Positions 36,525-47,553 are shown, numbered from the stretch's first letter. The stretch: DNA of 64,000 bases from Actinomycetota bacterium (GCA_016201065.1 JACQDL010000031.1:62001-126000), one strand, 5' to 3'. The notes: generated by a model from the letters alone, not told the origin. Numbers and translations: made by a program.

Positions 36525-36815
36525 TCAGCGCTTGTCGGGTCGGATGACCTTAGTGCGCAGCACCGACTCGTTGAGGTTGAGCTGACGGTCCAGCTCAGCG
36601 ACCGTCACCGGTTCGGCCTGCACGTCGACGACGGCGTAGATGCCCTCGACATGCTTGTCGATCTCGTATGCGAGACGGCGGCGCCCCCATACGTCGACCT
36701 TCTCCACGCTGCCGCCGCCGGAACGGACGACGTTGAGGAACTGGTCGAGGGACGGAGCGACGGTGCGTTCCTCAAGGTCAGGTGCGAGGATCACCATCAG
36801 TTCGTAGTGACGCAA
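36525..36815 (-). CDS. rpsF: Ribosomal protein bS6
   Basis: A 96-residue protein: [20 protein letters not shown] and [20 protein letters not shown]. The start codon is TTG 36815, confirmed by GAGGAGG on the reverse strand just before it. It heads the rpsF-ssb-rpsR-rplI operon. Confidence 0.97.
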   Translation of the reverse strand: MRHYELMVILAPDLEERTVAPSLDQFLNVVRSGGGSVEKVDVWGRRRLAYEIDKHVEGIYAVVDVQAEPVTVAELDRQLNLNESVLRTKVIRPDKR

Positions 36816-36978
36816 AGCTCACCCACCTCCTCTGGACTCGGGCGGCCACGGGCTCTCCGTGGCAGGAGGGTCGTGCGTCAGCCTCGCGCGAGCGGCGAGG
36901 ACGCATCAGGGTACCTGACGGTGGACCGGGTCCGGGACGGCCGGGTCCGGGTCACCGGGCGCGCGTAGGCTGCCGGCC

Positions 36979-37746
36979 ATGGTGCTCATCGGTGCCCACG
37001 TCGACCCCGTCGACCCGCTCGCCGAGGCCGCAGCCCGCGGCGCCGAGGCGGTCCAGTTCTTCCTCGCCGATCCGCAGGGCTGGCGCAAGCCGGAGCCAAG
37101 ACCGGACACCGCGGCGTTCCGGGAGTCCCCGATCGCGGTCTACATTCACGCGCCGTACGTCATCAACGTGGCGACCATGAACAACCGGGTCCGCATTCCC
37201 AGCCGCAAGCTGCTCGACCAGCACGCCGAGGCAGCCGCCACCGTGGGGGCCAGCGGGCTCATCGTCCACGGCGGCCATGTCAGCGCCGGCGACGATCCCG
37301 CTGACGGGGTGGCGAACTGGCGCAAGGCCTTTGAGCGGGCGAGCTATCCGGTTCCGGTGCTCGTCGAGAACACTGCCGGCGGCGAGCACGCCATGGCCCG
37401 CCGGCTCGACCAGCTGGCCAGGTTGTGGGACGCGATCGGCGAGTTCGGCCCGGGCTTCTGTCTGGACACCTGCCACGCCCACGCCGCCGGCGAGCAGCTC
37501 ATCGACGTGGTGGACCGGGTCAAGGCCATCACCGGGCGGATCGACCTCGTGCACCTCAACGACTCCAAGGACGCCTTCGGCTCCGGCCGGGACCGGCACG
37601 AGAACGTGGGCGCCGGCCGGATCGACCCCGAGCTGCTGGTCGCCGTGGTGGTTGCCGCGGGGGCGCCGGTGATCTGCGAGACGCCCGGCGGCACCAGCGG
37701 GCAGGCCAGCGACATCGCGTTCCTCCGCGACCGGCTGCCGCGCTGA
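36979..37746 (+). CDS. nfo: Deoxyribonuclease IV / AP endonuclease (Nfo family)
   Basis: A 255-residue TIM-barrel enzyme of base-excision repair. Metal-binding signatures: [63 protein letters not shown] and VICETPGG. It is divergent from rpsF. TAGGCT ends 7 nt before ATG 36979 with no Shine-Dalgarno, pointing to a leaderless mRNA. Confidence 0.92.
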   Translation: MVLIGAHVDPVDPLAEAAARGAEAVQFFLADPQGWRKPEPRPDTAAFRESPIAVYIHAPYVINVATMNNRVRIPSRKLLDQHAEAAATVGASGLIVHGGHVSAGDDPADGVANWRKAFERASYPVPVLVENTAGGEHAMARRLDQLARLWDAIGEFGPGFCLDTCHAHAAGEQLIDVVDRVKAITGRIDLVHLNDSKDAFGSGRDRHENVGAGRIDPELLVAVVVAAGAPVICETPGGTSGQASDIAFLRDRLPR

Positions 37747-37747
37747 C

Positions 37748-39127
37748 ATGGACGCCGGCCTGCTGACCTCGCCCGGTGCGCGGTCGAGACCGACAACGCC
37801 CGCCGGGACACTGCCCCGGGCGCTGGCGGCCACGGTGCTCGGCGGCTGCGCGGTCGCGTTGCTCTTCGGCTACCTGCTGAAGCAACGGTGCGCCGGGCCG
37901 CCGTACGACGTCTTCGGGGTCTCGCAGCGGTTCCACGAGCTGAAGAACACCGACCTCTGCTACTCCGACATCCAGTACCTGTGGCCGTTCCGCGGCATCA
38001 GCCAGCATGAGGTGCCCTACCTCAGCGGTGGCATGGTGGACCGCCAGCTGGTCGGTGGCGCCGTGGAGTACCCGGTGCTCACGGGGGTGTTCATCTGGCT
38101 GACCGGGCTGCCGGCAGGGACCGATGCGGAGTTCCTGACCTGGTCGGCGCTCGTCCTCGCGCCGTTCGGGCTGCTCACCGCGTGGCTGCTGGCGAGGATG
38201 ACCGGTCGCCGGGCGCTGATCTGGGCCGCCGCCCCGGCGATGGTCTGGTACGCCTTCCTGAACTGGGATCTGCTGGTGACCGCGGCGATGGTCGGTGCGG
38301 TGTACGCCTGGTGGCGGGGGCGCCCGGTGGCCGCCGCCGGCCTGCTCGGTGTGGGTGCGGCCCTGAAGCTCTACCCGGGCCTGTTCGTGCTGCCGCTGGT
38401 CGCCGAGCGGCTGGCCCGCCGGGACCTGCGGGGTGCCGCGCGGGTGGCCGGCACCGCGGCGGGGGTGTTCGCGGCCGTCAACGCGCCGTTCCTCGCCGCG
38501 AACCCGGATGGCTGGTGGGCGACGTACGAGTTCCAGCGCCTGCGCGCCGCGGACATCACCACGAACTCGATCTGGTTCTGGGGTTTCCCGCAGCTGTCCG
38601 GGGCACGGCTGAACGCGCTGACGTCCGCGCTGATCCTCGCCGCCTGGCTGGTCGCCCTGCTGGTCGGGTGGCGCCGCGCCCGGCAGGAGGGCGGTCACTA
38701 CCCGTGGGTGCAGGTGTCCGCGGCGATGCTGGCCGCCTTCCTCGTCCTGAACAAGGTGCACTCACCGCAGTACGTGCTGTGGCTGCTGCCGTTCTTCGCC
38801 CTGATCGAGGTGCGGTGGGGGTGGTGGGCCACCTACTGGGTGTTCGACACGTTGCTCTTCGTCGGCCTGTTCCGGTGGTATGCCGACATCATCGCGGGGG
38901 GCGACTTCGGCCTGGCCAAGCAGGCGGTCGTGCTCGGAGTGTGGGGTCGGGCGGCGATGCTGGTGCTGCTCTACGTGCGGTTCCTCCGCTCGCCACTGGC
39001 CGTCAGGTCGCTCGACGGCGCCTCGGGCGGCACCGGCTCGGTGAGGTCGGGATCGGGATCGGGATCGGGGACCACGAGGTCGGCGGAGCGGGCACCCACC
39101 TCGGCAGGCGCCGATCCGTCCCGGTAG
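37748..39127 (+). CDS. GT87-type integral membrane glycosyltransferase
   Basis: A 459-residue multi-helix protein. The family pattern is visible: CYSDIQYLW, AVEYPVLTGVFIWLTG, FLNWDLLVTAAM, LKLYPGLFVLPLVAERL and LNKVHSPQYVLWLLPFFALI. GT87 proteins use polyprenyl-phosphate mannose as donor on the outer membrane face. The start lies 1 bp after the upstream stop. The last about 50 codons are Ser/Gly-rich, include GGGATC repeats and lie antisense to the convergent homologue; this tail may be dispensable. Confidence 0.87.
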   Translation: MDAGLLTSPGARSRPTTPAGTLPRALAATVLGGCAVALLFGYLLKQRCAGPPYDVFGVSQRFHELKNTDLCYSDIQYLWPFRGISQHEVPYLSGGMVDRQLVGGAVEYPVLTGVFIWLTGLPAGTDAEFLTWSALVLAPFGLLTAWLLARMTGRRALIWAAAPAMVWYAFLNWDLLVTAAMVGAVYAWWRGRPVAAAGLLGVGAALKLYPGLFVLPLVAERLARRDLRGAARVAGTAAGVFAAVNAPFLAANPDGWWATYEFQRLRAADITTNSIWFWGFPQLSGARLNALTSALILAAWLVALLVGWRRARQEGGHYPWVQVSAAMLAAFLVLNKVHSPQYVLWLLPFFALIEVRWGWWATYWVFDTLLFVGLFRWYADIIAGGDFGLAKQAVVLGVWGRAAMLVLLYVRFLRSPLAVRSLDGASGGTGSVRSGSGSGSGTTRSAERAPTSAGADPSR

Positions 39128-40581
39128 TTCGGATCGTGCTCCGGCGGCTTGTCGTCGGCCCAGTCGTCGGCCCAGTCAGTGGCCCAGTCTGCGGCACCGT
39201 CCAGCGGGCCGCCGGCTGGGTCGTCGACCCCGTCATACCGCACCACATCCCGCTCCGGGCGAAGGATGTCGCGCACGACCAGCACGGCCAGCCAGACCAC
39301 GGCGATGTCGCGCACCCCGACGGCGAGGAGGAACCACCGCTCGTCGAGCCCCTTGTTGGCGGTGCCGAGGTACCAGTACATCCGGGGAAACCACAACAGG
39401 GCCTCGGTGGCCTGCCAGGCCAGCAGCGCACGCCACGAGGGCCGGGCCAGCACGGCCAGCGGTACCAGCCACAACGAATACTGCGGGCTCCACACCTTGT
39501 TGGTCAGCAAGAACCCGGCGACGACGAGAAACAGCAGCTGGGGCAGGCGGGGCCGGCGCCGGGCGGTCAGCGCGAGCCACCCGATCGCCAGGCACACCGC
39601 ACCGAAGCTCACGACCACGGCGAGGTTGAGCACCGTCGGGGTGCCGCCGTCCGGCAGCCCCACGTCCAGTGCGGTCCGGCGCAGGTACTGCAGCACGTTC
39701 CAGAGCGTGTCCGGATCGGCGGACCTGGTCTGGTTGAGGGTGAAGAACTGCCGCCACGTCTCGGGCCAGAGGTACCAGACCGGCAGGTTCACGACCGCCC
39801 AGCCGGCCACCGCGAACCCGAGCGTCGCCCCGAACTCGCGCATCCGGCGTCCACGCAGGCACACCAGCAGCAGCGGCCACAGGAACAGCACCGGGTAGAA
39901 CTTCGCCGCCGCCCCGAGGCCGATCAACGTTCCGGCCAGCCACGGCACCCGGCGCTGCCAGGCCAGCAACGCACCGGTGGCCAGCGCCACCACGAACAGA
40001 TCCCAGTTGGTGAAGGCGTGCACGAACAGCACCGGTGAGAGCGCCACCATCGCGGTGTCCCAGCTCCGGCGGCCGGTGAGGTGGTAGAGGGCCCAGGTGA
40101 GCGCCAGCCCGCAGAGGACGAGCAGCAGCACGGTCGCCTCGTAGTACGACTGCACCGGGTTGACGTTCGGCAGGTACCCGGCTCGGGCCAGGCTGTCGTA
40201 GCCGCGGGAGATGGTCGCCGCGCCGTACATGAACCATCCGGTCAGCACCGGGTACTCCACCGCGTGGTCGGCGTATGGGACCTTGCCCTGGTCGAGTCCC
40301 TCGGAGTAGTAGAGCGGGATGATGTCCGAGTAGCACAGGTGGGTGTACTGGACGTTGTCCGCCCACTCCCCGCTCTGGCAGGGCGACTTCTCCACCCACG
40401 ACAACGCGAGCACGGCGAGGGCCAGCGCGAGGCACACCCGCAGCGGCGTCCAGAAGTAGGCCCGCCCCACGATGCCGTGCCGACCCCAGGGCCCGCCGAT
40501 CGCCGTGCTGGCCGCGCGCACCACGGGGTCGGTCCAGGTGGGCACCACTCGATCGGCGTCCTCGACGCGGACACGGCTCAT
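38971..40581 (-). CDS. GT87-type integral membrane glycosyltransferase (second copy)
   Basis: A 536-residue multi-helix protein. It shows CYSDIIPLYYSEGLDQGKVP, AVEYPVLTGWFMYGA, FTNWDLFVVALATG, AKFYPVLFLWPLLLVCL and LTNKVWSPQYSLWLVPLAVL, homologous to the gene it faces. The C-terminal 90 residues are acidic and repetitive (WATDWADDWADD, PDPDPDPD). It converges on, and overlaps by 157 bp, the upstream GT87 gene. ATG 40581 is preferred over one 15 codons earlier. Confidence 0.87.
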   Translation of the reverse strand: MSRVRVEDADRVVPTWTDPVVRAASTAIGGPWGRHGIVGRAYFWTPLRVCLALALAVLALSWVEKSPCQSGEWADNVQYTHLCYSDIIPLYYSEGLDQGKVPYADHAVEYPVLTGWFMYGAATISRGYDSLARAGYLPNVNPVQSYYEATVLLLVLCGLALTWALYHLTGRRSWDTAMVALSPVLFVHAFTNWDLFVVALATGALLAWQRRVPWLAGTLIGLGAAAKFYPVLFLWPLLLVCLRGRRMREFGATLGFAVAGWAVVNLPVWYLWPETWRQFFTLNQTRSADPDTLWNVLQYLRRTALDVGLPDGGTPTVLNLAVVVSFGAVCLAIGWLALTARRRPRLPQLLFLVVAGFLLTNKVWSPQYSLWLVPLAVLARPSWRALLAWQATEALLWFPRMYWYLGTANKGLDERWFLLAVGVRDIAVVWLAVLVVRDILRPERDVVRYDGVDDPAGGPLDGAADWATDWADDWADDKPPEHDPNYRDGSAPAEVGARSADLVVPDPDPDPDLTEPVPPEAPSSDLTASGERRNRT

Positions 40582-40657
40582 GGCCGCCGAGCCTAGCGGC
40601 CGCTCGGCAGCCGGCTGGTCCAGCATCGGCGGCCGGCCGGACCAGCGTCCCGATCGG

Positions 40658-42994
40658 CTAGCCGATCCAGGTTCGCCGCGCGGTCGGCAATGGCGGACCG
40701 GTGGGCGAGGGCAGGCCGGTGGTGGCCGGTGGTGTCCCCGTCGGTGTCGGGGTGCCGGTCGGTGACGGGGTCACCGTCGGTGTCGGCAGACCGGTGGGGG
40801 TCGGCGACGGGGTGGGGGTCGGCGACGTCGCCGGCGGTGTGGTGGGCACCGCGGTCGGTAGCGGCGGCGCGCCCTGCACCTGGGTCTGGTCCGGCAGCGG
40901 CTGCACCGGTTGGCCGGACAGGTAGGCGTCCAGAAACAGCTTCCAGGTCTGCCCGGGCAGGCCACGCCCGTACAGGGGCCGGCCGGCAGCGTTCCGCAAC
41001 GGTGACGGCGTGTCGGAGCCGACCCACACCGCCGCGGAGATCTGCGGCGTGAACCCCACCATCCACACGTCGGAGTTGTAGTTGGTCTCGCCGTACTGCT
41101 GGGTGCCCGTCTTGGACGCCGAGGGGCGCCCACCGGCGAGCGGGTCGAGCGAGGCCGCCGCGACCGGCTCCATCGAGTACGCGACGTCGTTGGCCACCCG
41201 CGGGTCGATCACCCGGCGACCGGTGTCGCTGTGCCGGTACAGCACGTGCCCCGCCGAGTCGATGACGGACTGCACGAAGTACGACGGGCGGGCGGTCCCG
41301 CCGTTGGCGAGCGTGGCGAAGCCCACCGCCTGGTCGATCGGGCGCACCTCGTAGCGGCCGATCCCGATGCTGCCGTCGGTGGTGCCCTTGTACTGCAACG
41401 AGGGCTGACCGTTGGGCTGCTTGTCCGCGACACCGAGCCGGTGCGCCATGGCTGCGACGTTGCCCGGCCCCACCTGGATCGCCATGTCGTAGAAGACCGT
41501 GTTGATCGAGCGCTTCATCGCCTGCAGCACCGTGCAGTTCGGGCACTGGGTGCCCTCGGAGTTGTGGACGACGACACCGTCGAAGGTGCGTGGCGAGGTG
41601 CCGTCGTAGGTGGAGTAGACGCTGACCCCGGTGTCCTGCCGGAGCGACTGCTCCAGCGCGGTGGCCAGGACATACGGCTTGAACGAGGAGCCCGGCGGGC
41701 GCCATGCTTGCGCGTAGTCGAAGCCGCCGCCCGATGCTCCGCCGTAGTAGGCGCGGACCGCGCCGGTCTGCGGGTCCACGGCGACCAGCGCCTGCCGGAG
41801 GTTCGTGGGCTGCCCGGCGAAGACCTCCTTGACGGCATTGCTCGCGGCGTCCTCGGCCCGCCGGTCGATGGTGGTCTGCACCCGCAGCCCCTCCCGGTTG
41901 AGCAGGGACTCGTCGAACCCGAGCCGGGCCAGCTCGTCCTTGACCTGGTCCACGACGTGCCCGGCCGGTCCGGCTACCTGGTTGAGCTGGACCGTGGTCT
42001 TCGGCGCGACCCTGGGGTAGCGGAGCTTGGCCGCGATGGCCGGCTGCAGCCACCCCTGCTTGACCATTCCGTCGATGACGAACTGCCAGCGCGCCTTCGC
42101 CGTGCTGGTGTGCGTCTGCGGGTCGTAGAGGGCGGGCGAGCGGATGCTGGAGGCGAGCACCGCGCCCTCGGCGACCGAGAGCTTGCTCACCGGCTTCTTG
42201 AAGTACGTCTCCGCGGCGGCCTCGACCCCGTAGGCGCCCCGCCCGTAGTAGATCGTGTTCAGGTACCACTCCAGGATCTGCTCCTTGGAGTACTGGCGGT
42301 CCAGCTTGACCGCGATCGCGATCTCCTTGAACTTGCGGCTGAACGTCCGCTCCTGGGTGAGGTAGGCGTTCTTCACGTACTGCTGGGTGATCGTCGAGCC
42401 GCCCTGCACGTCGCGGCCGCGGAGGTTGTTGTAGACGGCCCGCAGGACACCGCGGTAGGAGATGCCCGGTTCGGTCCAGTAGCCGCGGTCCTCGGCGGCG
42501 AGCACCGCGTCCTGGACGTGCTTGGGCACCTTGGATAGGGGCACGTCGGTGCGGTTCTCCGCGCCGATCTTGGTCATGGTCGAGCCGTCGGCGTAGGTGA
42601 TGACCGAGACCTGGCTGGTCACGATCTGCTGTGGCAGCGGAATGCGGGTCGCCACGTACATCACGCCGGCCGCACCGACCATCATCAGGAGGAGACCGGT
42701 GAGGACGATCGCGACAATCCTGCGGCGCCGCCTTCTCCTGCGCGTTCCCCTGGCGCCAGACGGAGGGTCGTCCAAATCCGACTCCGACGCCAGCTCCGCC
42801 CCACCGGCCGCCAGCTGGCCGATCGGCGTGCCCAGGCCGTGTCCCGGCTGGTCACGTTGGTCACGCCAGCCGGCGCCGCCCCATCCGTCGGCACCGCTCC
42901 ATCCGTCGGAACCGCCCCATCCGGGAGTGGGCCGCATCGGCGGCGGAACAGGGCGGTACGGACCGCCACCGCGACCGGTCGAGTCCGTTGTCAC
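40658..42994 (-). CDS. ponA: Bifunctional penicillin-binding protein (class A)
   Basis: A 778-residue cell-wall synthase. The N-terminus is a Gly/Trp-rich cytoplasmic tail and an Arg9-like basic stretch, then one membrane helix (about 92-114). The transglycosylase domain has AAEDRGYWTEPGISY and QGGSTITQQYVKNAYL, the transpeptidase domain PPGSSFKPYV (SxxK), RSINTVFYD (SxN) and ASKTGTQQY (KTGT). The tail after about residue 705 is a Pro/Thr repeat. The first glycosyltransferase motif lacks the His found in proteobacterial enzymes, as is common in actinobacteria. Confidence 0.95.
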   Translation of the reverse strand: MTTDSTGRGGGPYRPVPPPMRPTPGWGGSDGWSGADGWGGAGWRDQRDQPGHGLGTPIGQLAAGGAELASESDLDDPPSGARGTRRRRRRRRIVAIVLTGLLLMMVGAAGVMYVATRIPLPQQIVTSQVSVITYADGSTMTKIGAENRTDVPLSKVPKHVQDAVLAAEDRGYWTEPGISYRGVLRAVYNNLRGRDVQGGSTITQQYVKNAYLTQERTFSRKFKEIAIAVKLDRQYSKEQILEWYLNTIYYGRGAYGVEAAAETYFKKPVSKLSVAEGAVLASSIRSPALYDPQTHTSTAKARWQFVIDGMVKQGWLQPAIAAKLRYPRVAPKTTVQLNQVAGPAGHVVDQVKDELARLGFDESLLNREGLRVQTTIDRRAEDAASNAVKEVFAGQPTNLRQALVAVDPQTGAVRAYYGGASGGGFDYAQAWRPPGSSFKPYVLATALEQSLRQDTGVSVYSTYDGTSPRTFDGVVVHNSEGTQCPNCTVLQAMKRSINTVFYDMAIQVGPGNVAAMAHRLGVADKQPNGQPSLQYKGTTDGSIGIGRYEVRPIDQAVGFATLANGGTARPSYFVQSVIDSAGHVLYRHSDTGRRVIDPRVANDVAYSMEPVAAASLDPLAGGRPSASKTGTQQYGETNYNSDVWMVGFTPQISAAVWVGSDTPSPLRNAAGRPLYGRGLPGQTWKLFLDAYLSGQPVQPLPDQTQVQGAPPLPTAVPTTPPATSPTPTPSPTPTGLPTPTVTPSPTGTPTPTGTPPATTGLPSPTGPPLPTARRTWIG

Positions 42995-43126
42995 AGGGGT
43001 ACACCTCTCCGATCCACGGCCTACTCAGTAGCCCTTCATCTGGGGTTGACGCGCCGCCGCGCCGCGCCGTTCCTCGGGGTCGACACCGGCTGGCCGCGGG
43101 ACAGGCGGCCCGCTCGTCGCGGCGGA

Positions 43127-43531
43127 CTAGTCCCGCGCCGCCTCACGGCGCCCATCCCCGCCGGCCAGCCCGTTGCGGCCGAGCAGGAAGGACAACGCCA
43201 GATGGTTCCACCCACAGGTCCGGCACACCTCGACGACGTAGACGGCGAACTCGCCGTAGTCCATTGCCATCCGCGGCAACTCCGCGGTGGACCGGGCCTG
43301 CCCGCTGGAGGTCTTCAACTCCTCGCCGTACACGTAGTTGACGTGGGTCAGGCGCTCCTTGCGGCAGACCGGGCAGACCACTTCGGATTGCTCGCCATGG
43401 TACTTCGCGGCCCGCTGGAGGTACGGATGGGCATCGCAGACGTCCACCACGCTCACCCGGCTCGCGTAGAGGTCCGCGAGCAGCGCGCGGCGCTGCAGCG
43501 CGTAGTCAACGACCGCACGGCGGGTTCTCAC
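43127..43531 (-). CDS. DUF5318 zinc-ribbon protein
   Basis: A 134-residue protein with two Cys pairs (VVCPVCRKE and EVCRTCGWN) that should bind one zinc ion. DUF5318 proteins occur only in actinobacteria and lie beside ponA/PadR/ino1, as here; their function is unknown. GTG 43531 is chosen from family length. It is divergent from padR across 223 bp. Confidence 0.8.
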   Translation of the reverse strand: MRTRRAVVDYALQRRALLADLYASRVSVVDVCDAHPYLQRAAKYHGEQSEVVCPVCRKERLTHVNYVYGEELKTSSGQARSTAELPRMAMDYGEFAVYVVEVCRTCGWNHLALSFLLGRNGLAGGDGRREAARD

Positions 43532-43695
43532 GACAGCCAGCGTAGCCGGCCCTGTCGAGCCGCGAACGGGGCGGACGAGTCGGATCAGTCGGTCACATCG
43601 CTCCGCGCCACGCCGCACTCCGCCCCCCGGAGGCCACCGCGACGCCACCTCGTGGCCCGCCCCAGTTGCGCGACATGCCGGTTCTTTCGTATCGT

Positions 43696-43722
43696 CGCGA
43701 TGTATCGGGTCGATACATCGCG
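43696..43722. promoter_or_regulatory. PadR-type operator palindrome
   Basis: Perfect 12-bp arms CGCGATGTATCG and CGATACATCGCG around GGT, 32 bp upstream of the padR start. PadR-family operators typically contain ATGT/ACAT half-sites, as here. Autoregulation of padR and possibly control of the divergent DUF5318/ponA genes would follow. Confidence 0.75.
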
Positions 43723-43754
43723 CCGCTACATACGGGATTGGAGGTGGCCAGCAC

Positions 43755-44336
43755 ATGCTCGACTTCGCCGTGCTCGGCTTGCTCCACGAGTCCCCAATGC
43801 ACGGGTATGAGCTTCGCAAGCGGCTCAACGCCCTGCTCGGCACGTTCCGGGCGTTCTCCTACGGCTCGCTGTACCCCACCCTCCGCCGGATGAAGCTGGC
43901 CGGCTGGATCAGCGAGACCGACAGCGACGCCTCCGGCGCTCCAGTGCTCACCGGCCGTCGGGGCAGGGTCGTCTACCGGCTCACCGCCGACGGCAAGGAG
44001 CGGTTCGCCGAGATGCTCGCCGACGTCGAGCCAGCGACCACCGGCGACGAGCAGTTCGGCGTGCGCTTCGCGTTCTTCGCCAAGACCGACGCCGAGGTTC
44101 GGCTGCGGATCCTGGAAGGGCGCCGGCGGCGGGTGGAGGAGAAACGCGACGGCCTGCGGGCCGCGCTGGCCCGGACGAGGCAACGACTTGATCGCTACAC
44201 CCTTGAGCTCCAGGAGCACGGCCTGGAAGCCGTGGACCGCGAGGTTCGGTGGCTCTCCGAGCTGATCGACACCGAACGCCGCGAGCTGCAGGCCCGACCG
44301 GTCTCCCGGGACGAGCACCCTGATCAACCCAGCTGA
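43755..44336 (+). CDS. PadR-family transcriptional regulator
   Basis: A 193-residue protein with the winged-helix DNA-binding domain ([40 protein letters not shown]) and a long C-terminal coiled-coil dimerisation domain rich in Arg and Glu. A near-perfect operator lies 32 bp upstream. ino1 follows by 68 bp on the same strand, so padR may control inositol phosphate synthesis. Confidence 0.92.
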   Translation: MLDFAVLGLLHESPMHGYELRKRLNALLGTFRAFSYGSLYPTLRRMKLAGWISETDSDASGAPVLTGRRGRVVYRLTADGKERFAEMLADVEPATTGDEQFGVRFAFFAKTDAEVRLRILEGRRRRVEEKRDGLRAALARTRQRLDRYTLELQEHGLEAVDREVRWLSELIDTERRELQARPVSRDEHPDQPS

Positions 44337-44404
44337 GCGCGACCCGGTCAGCACCCGTCCCGTACCCGCATGCCGGGTATCCCCTCGATGAAGGAGGCCC
44401 CCAC

Positions 44405-45484
44405 ATGGCAGCCGTTCGTGTGGCAGTCGTCGGCGTAGGCAACTGCGCCGCGTCGCTCGTACAAGGCGTTCACTACTACCACGACGCCGACCCGTCCGAG
44501 CGGGTGCCCGGACTGATGCATGTGCGGTTCGGTGACTACCACGTCCGCGACGTGGAGTTCGTGGCCGCGTTCGACGTGGACGCCAAGAAGGTCAGTCGCG
44601 ATCTGGCCGAGGCGATCGTGGCCAGCGAGAACAACACGATCAAGATCTGTGATGTGCCGCCGATGGACGTGGTCGTCCAGCGCGGGCACACCCTGGACGG
44701 GCTCGGCGAGTTCTACCGGCAGACCATCGAGGAGTCCGACGACGAGCCGGTGGATGTCGTCAAGGTGCTCCGGGACAGCCAGGCCGACGTGCTGGTCTCA
44801 TACCTACCGGTCGGCTCGGAGGAGGCCGACCGCTTCTACGCCCAGTGCGCGCTGGACGCCAAGGTGGCCTTCGTCAACGCGCTGCCCGTCTTCATCGCCA
44901 GCGACCCGGTGTGGGCCGCCAAGTTCACCGAGGCGGGCGTGCCGATCGTCGGCGACGACATCAAGTCACAGGTCGGCGCGACGATCACGCACCGGGTCAT
45001 GGCGAAGCTGTTCGAGGACCGTGGCGTGCATCTGGAGCGGACCTACCAGCTCAACTTCGGCGGCAACATGGACTTCATGAACATGCTGGAGCGCAGCCGG
45101 CTGCAGTCGAAGAAGATCTCCAAGACCCAGTCGGTCACCTCCCAGATCGGCCACGACCTCGGCAAGGGCAACGTGCACATCGGCCCGAGCGACCACGTGC
45201 CGTGGCTGGACGACCGCAAGTGGGCCTACGTCCGGCTGGAGGGTCGCGCCTTCGGTGACGTCCCGCTCAACCTGGAGTACAAGCTGGAGGTGTGGGACTC
45301 GCCCAACTCGGCAGGCATCATCATCGACGCCGTGCGCGCCGCGAAGATCGCCATGGATCGTGGCATCGGCGGACCGATCTTGTCGGCCTCCAGCTACTTC
45401 ATGAAGTCGCCACCCGAGCAGTACCGCGACGACGAGGCGCGCGAGGCCGTGGAGAAGTTCATCCGCGGCGAGGTGGACCGCTAG
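44405..45484 (+). CDS. ino1: Inositol-3-phosphate synthase
   Basis: A 359-residue actinobacterial/archaeal-type enzyme that converts glucose 6-phosphate to myo-inositol 3-phosphate using NAD+. It supplies phosphatidylinositol, mycothiol and glycolipids. Motifs: [19 protein letters not shown] (dinucleotide-binding), [48 protein letters not shown] and [12 protein letters not shown]-like [20 protein letters not shown] precedes ATG 44405. A strong terminator follows. Confidence 0.97.
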   Translation: MAAVRVAVVGVGNCAASLVQGVHYYHDADPSERVPGLMHVRFGDYHVRDVEFVAAFDVDAKKVSRDLAEAIVASENNTIKICDVPPMDVVVQRGHTLDGLGEFYRQTIEESDDEPVDVVKVLRDSQADVLVSYLPVGSEEADRFYAQCALDAKVAFVNALPVFIASDPVWAAKFTEAGVPIVGDDIKSQVGATITHRVMAKLFEDRGVHLERTYQLNFGGNMDFMNMLERSRLQSKKISKTQSVTSQIGHDLGKGNVHIGPSDHVPWLDDRKWAYVRLEGRAFGDVPLNLEYKLEVWDSPNSAGIIIDAVRAAKIAMDRGIGGPILSASSYFMKSPPEQYRDDEAREAVEKFIRGEVDR

Positions 45485-45514
45485 CTGACGATGGTCATCA
45501 GGGTCGGCTGCCCT

Positions 45515-45548
45515 GGGGGTCGGACGGTGCGCGCATCGTCCGACCCCC
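45515..45548. terminator. Intrinsic terminator after ino1
   Basis: Perfect 12-bp arms GGGGGTCGGACG and CGTCCGACCCCC with a 10-nt loop, followed by TT, 31 bp after the ino1 stop. Confidence 0.85.
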
Positions 45549-45609
45549 TTCGTCGTACCTACTGCTCTGGTTTGCGTTCGAGCGCGCTCCAGCACCTACC
45601 GTCAATCTC

Positions 45610-45995
45610 GTGACGGAGTACACCATCCGGCAGGTCGCGGACAAGACCGGTCTGTCGATGCACACCATCCGCTGGTACGAGCGGATCGGGCTGCTCGACG
45701 AGATCGAGCGGAGCACCGACGGCCGGCGCCGTTTCGGTGATCGCGACCTGGACTGGCTCGACCTGCTGGTCAAGTTGCGGGCCACCGGCATGCCGGTGGC
45801 GCAGATGCAGCGGTACACCGAGCTTGTCCGGGCCGGCGCAGCGACCGAGCCGGAGCGGCTCCGCCTGCTCGCCGCGCACCGCGAGCGGGTCCTGGCGGAC
45901 CTGGCAACGCAGCGGGAGTGCCTCGCCCTGTTGGACTACAAGATCATGACCTACGGCGGCACGCCGCGCGAGCGGCACCGCCCCAAGGAGGATCA

Positions 45996-45999
<4 letters not shown>
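45610..45999 (+). CDS. MerR-family transcriptional regulator
   Basis: A 129-residue regulator. The HTH reads [20 protein letters not shown], then the wing and [20 protein letters not shown], and a coiled coil. No metal-binding cysteines are placed as in MerR or CueR, so a small organic effector is more likely. TACCGT ends 7 nt before GTG 45610 with no ribosome site, a leaderless arrangement. Its stop overlaps the aldo-keto reductase start, which it presumably controls. Confidence 0.92.
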
Positions 46000-46976
<977 letters not shown>

Positions 46977-47018
46977 CCCGATGGCCGGGGGTTGGCTCGG
47001 GCAGTACGGGTAGCTCGG

Positions 47019-47553
47019 TCAGTTCTGGGTCGGGTCCTGGGGGCAGGAGGCCAGCAACGCCAACCTTCCGCCCTGCCTGCACAGGACCCGCCGCCACAGA
47101 TCTACCTCGGGATCGGTGAACACGTCAGCCGGGCGCCCCGCGACGACCAGCCAAGCCCCGCCACCGATCTCCGCGGCGAGTTGACCGGCGCATGGTCAGC
47201 GCCACATGCTCGGGATCGGTCGCCAGATCGGTCAACCCGACGGGACCGGACACCGCCGTCCACCCCTCGGGCCGCTGCCCTGGCCGAACCTGCGCCAGGC
47301 ACAGCGCCCCGCCGGTCTCCACCGGACCACCCACGAAGAGCCGGCCTGGATCGCTGGCGATGTCCCGCCACCTCGGCAGCACGTCGTGGAGCGGGACCTC
47401 GCTGGGCCGGTTGAGCACCACGCCGACCGACCCGTCGCCCCGGTGATCGAGCATGTAGATCACGGTCCGGGCGAAGTTCGGGTCAACGAGCGTCGGGGCG
47501 GCCACCAGCAGGGCTCCCGGCTCGACACCAGCGTCCGGACGCAGCGAAGACAT
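47019..47553 (-). pseudogene. Broken algH/yqgE (DUF179) gene
   Basis: The N-terminal two-thirds is intact (GALLVAAPTLVDPNFARTVI, GVVLNRPSEVPLHDVLPRW, LFVGGPVETGGALCLAQV). After DPEHVALTMR the frame is lost. The rest of the protein is still present but in another frame: GQLAAEIGGGAWLVVAGRPA, DVFTDPEVDLWRRVL and LLASCPQDPTQN before its own stop at 47019. The conserved segment (F/Y)AGYAGW that should join the two is missing, so a deletion of about 30 nt (not a multiple of 3) near 47187 seems to have happened. The product, if made, is a 142-residue truncated form. Confidence 0.85.

Noticed and set aside
40658-42994. Loss of the first transglycosylase motif His in the PBP as an inactivating change
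   Set aside because: Actinobacterial class A PBPs commonly lack this His, and the catalytic Glu of EDR and the other motifs are present.
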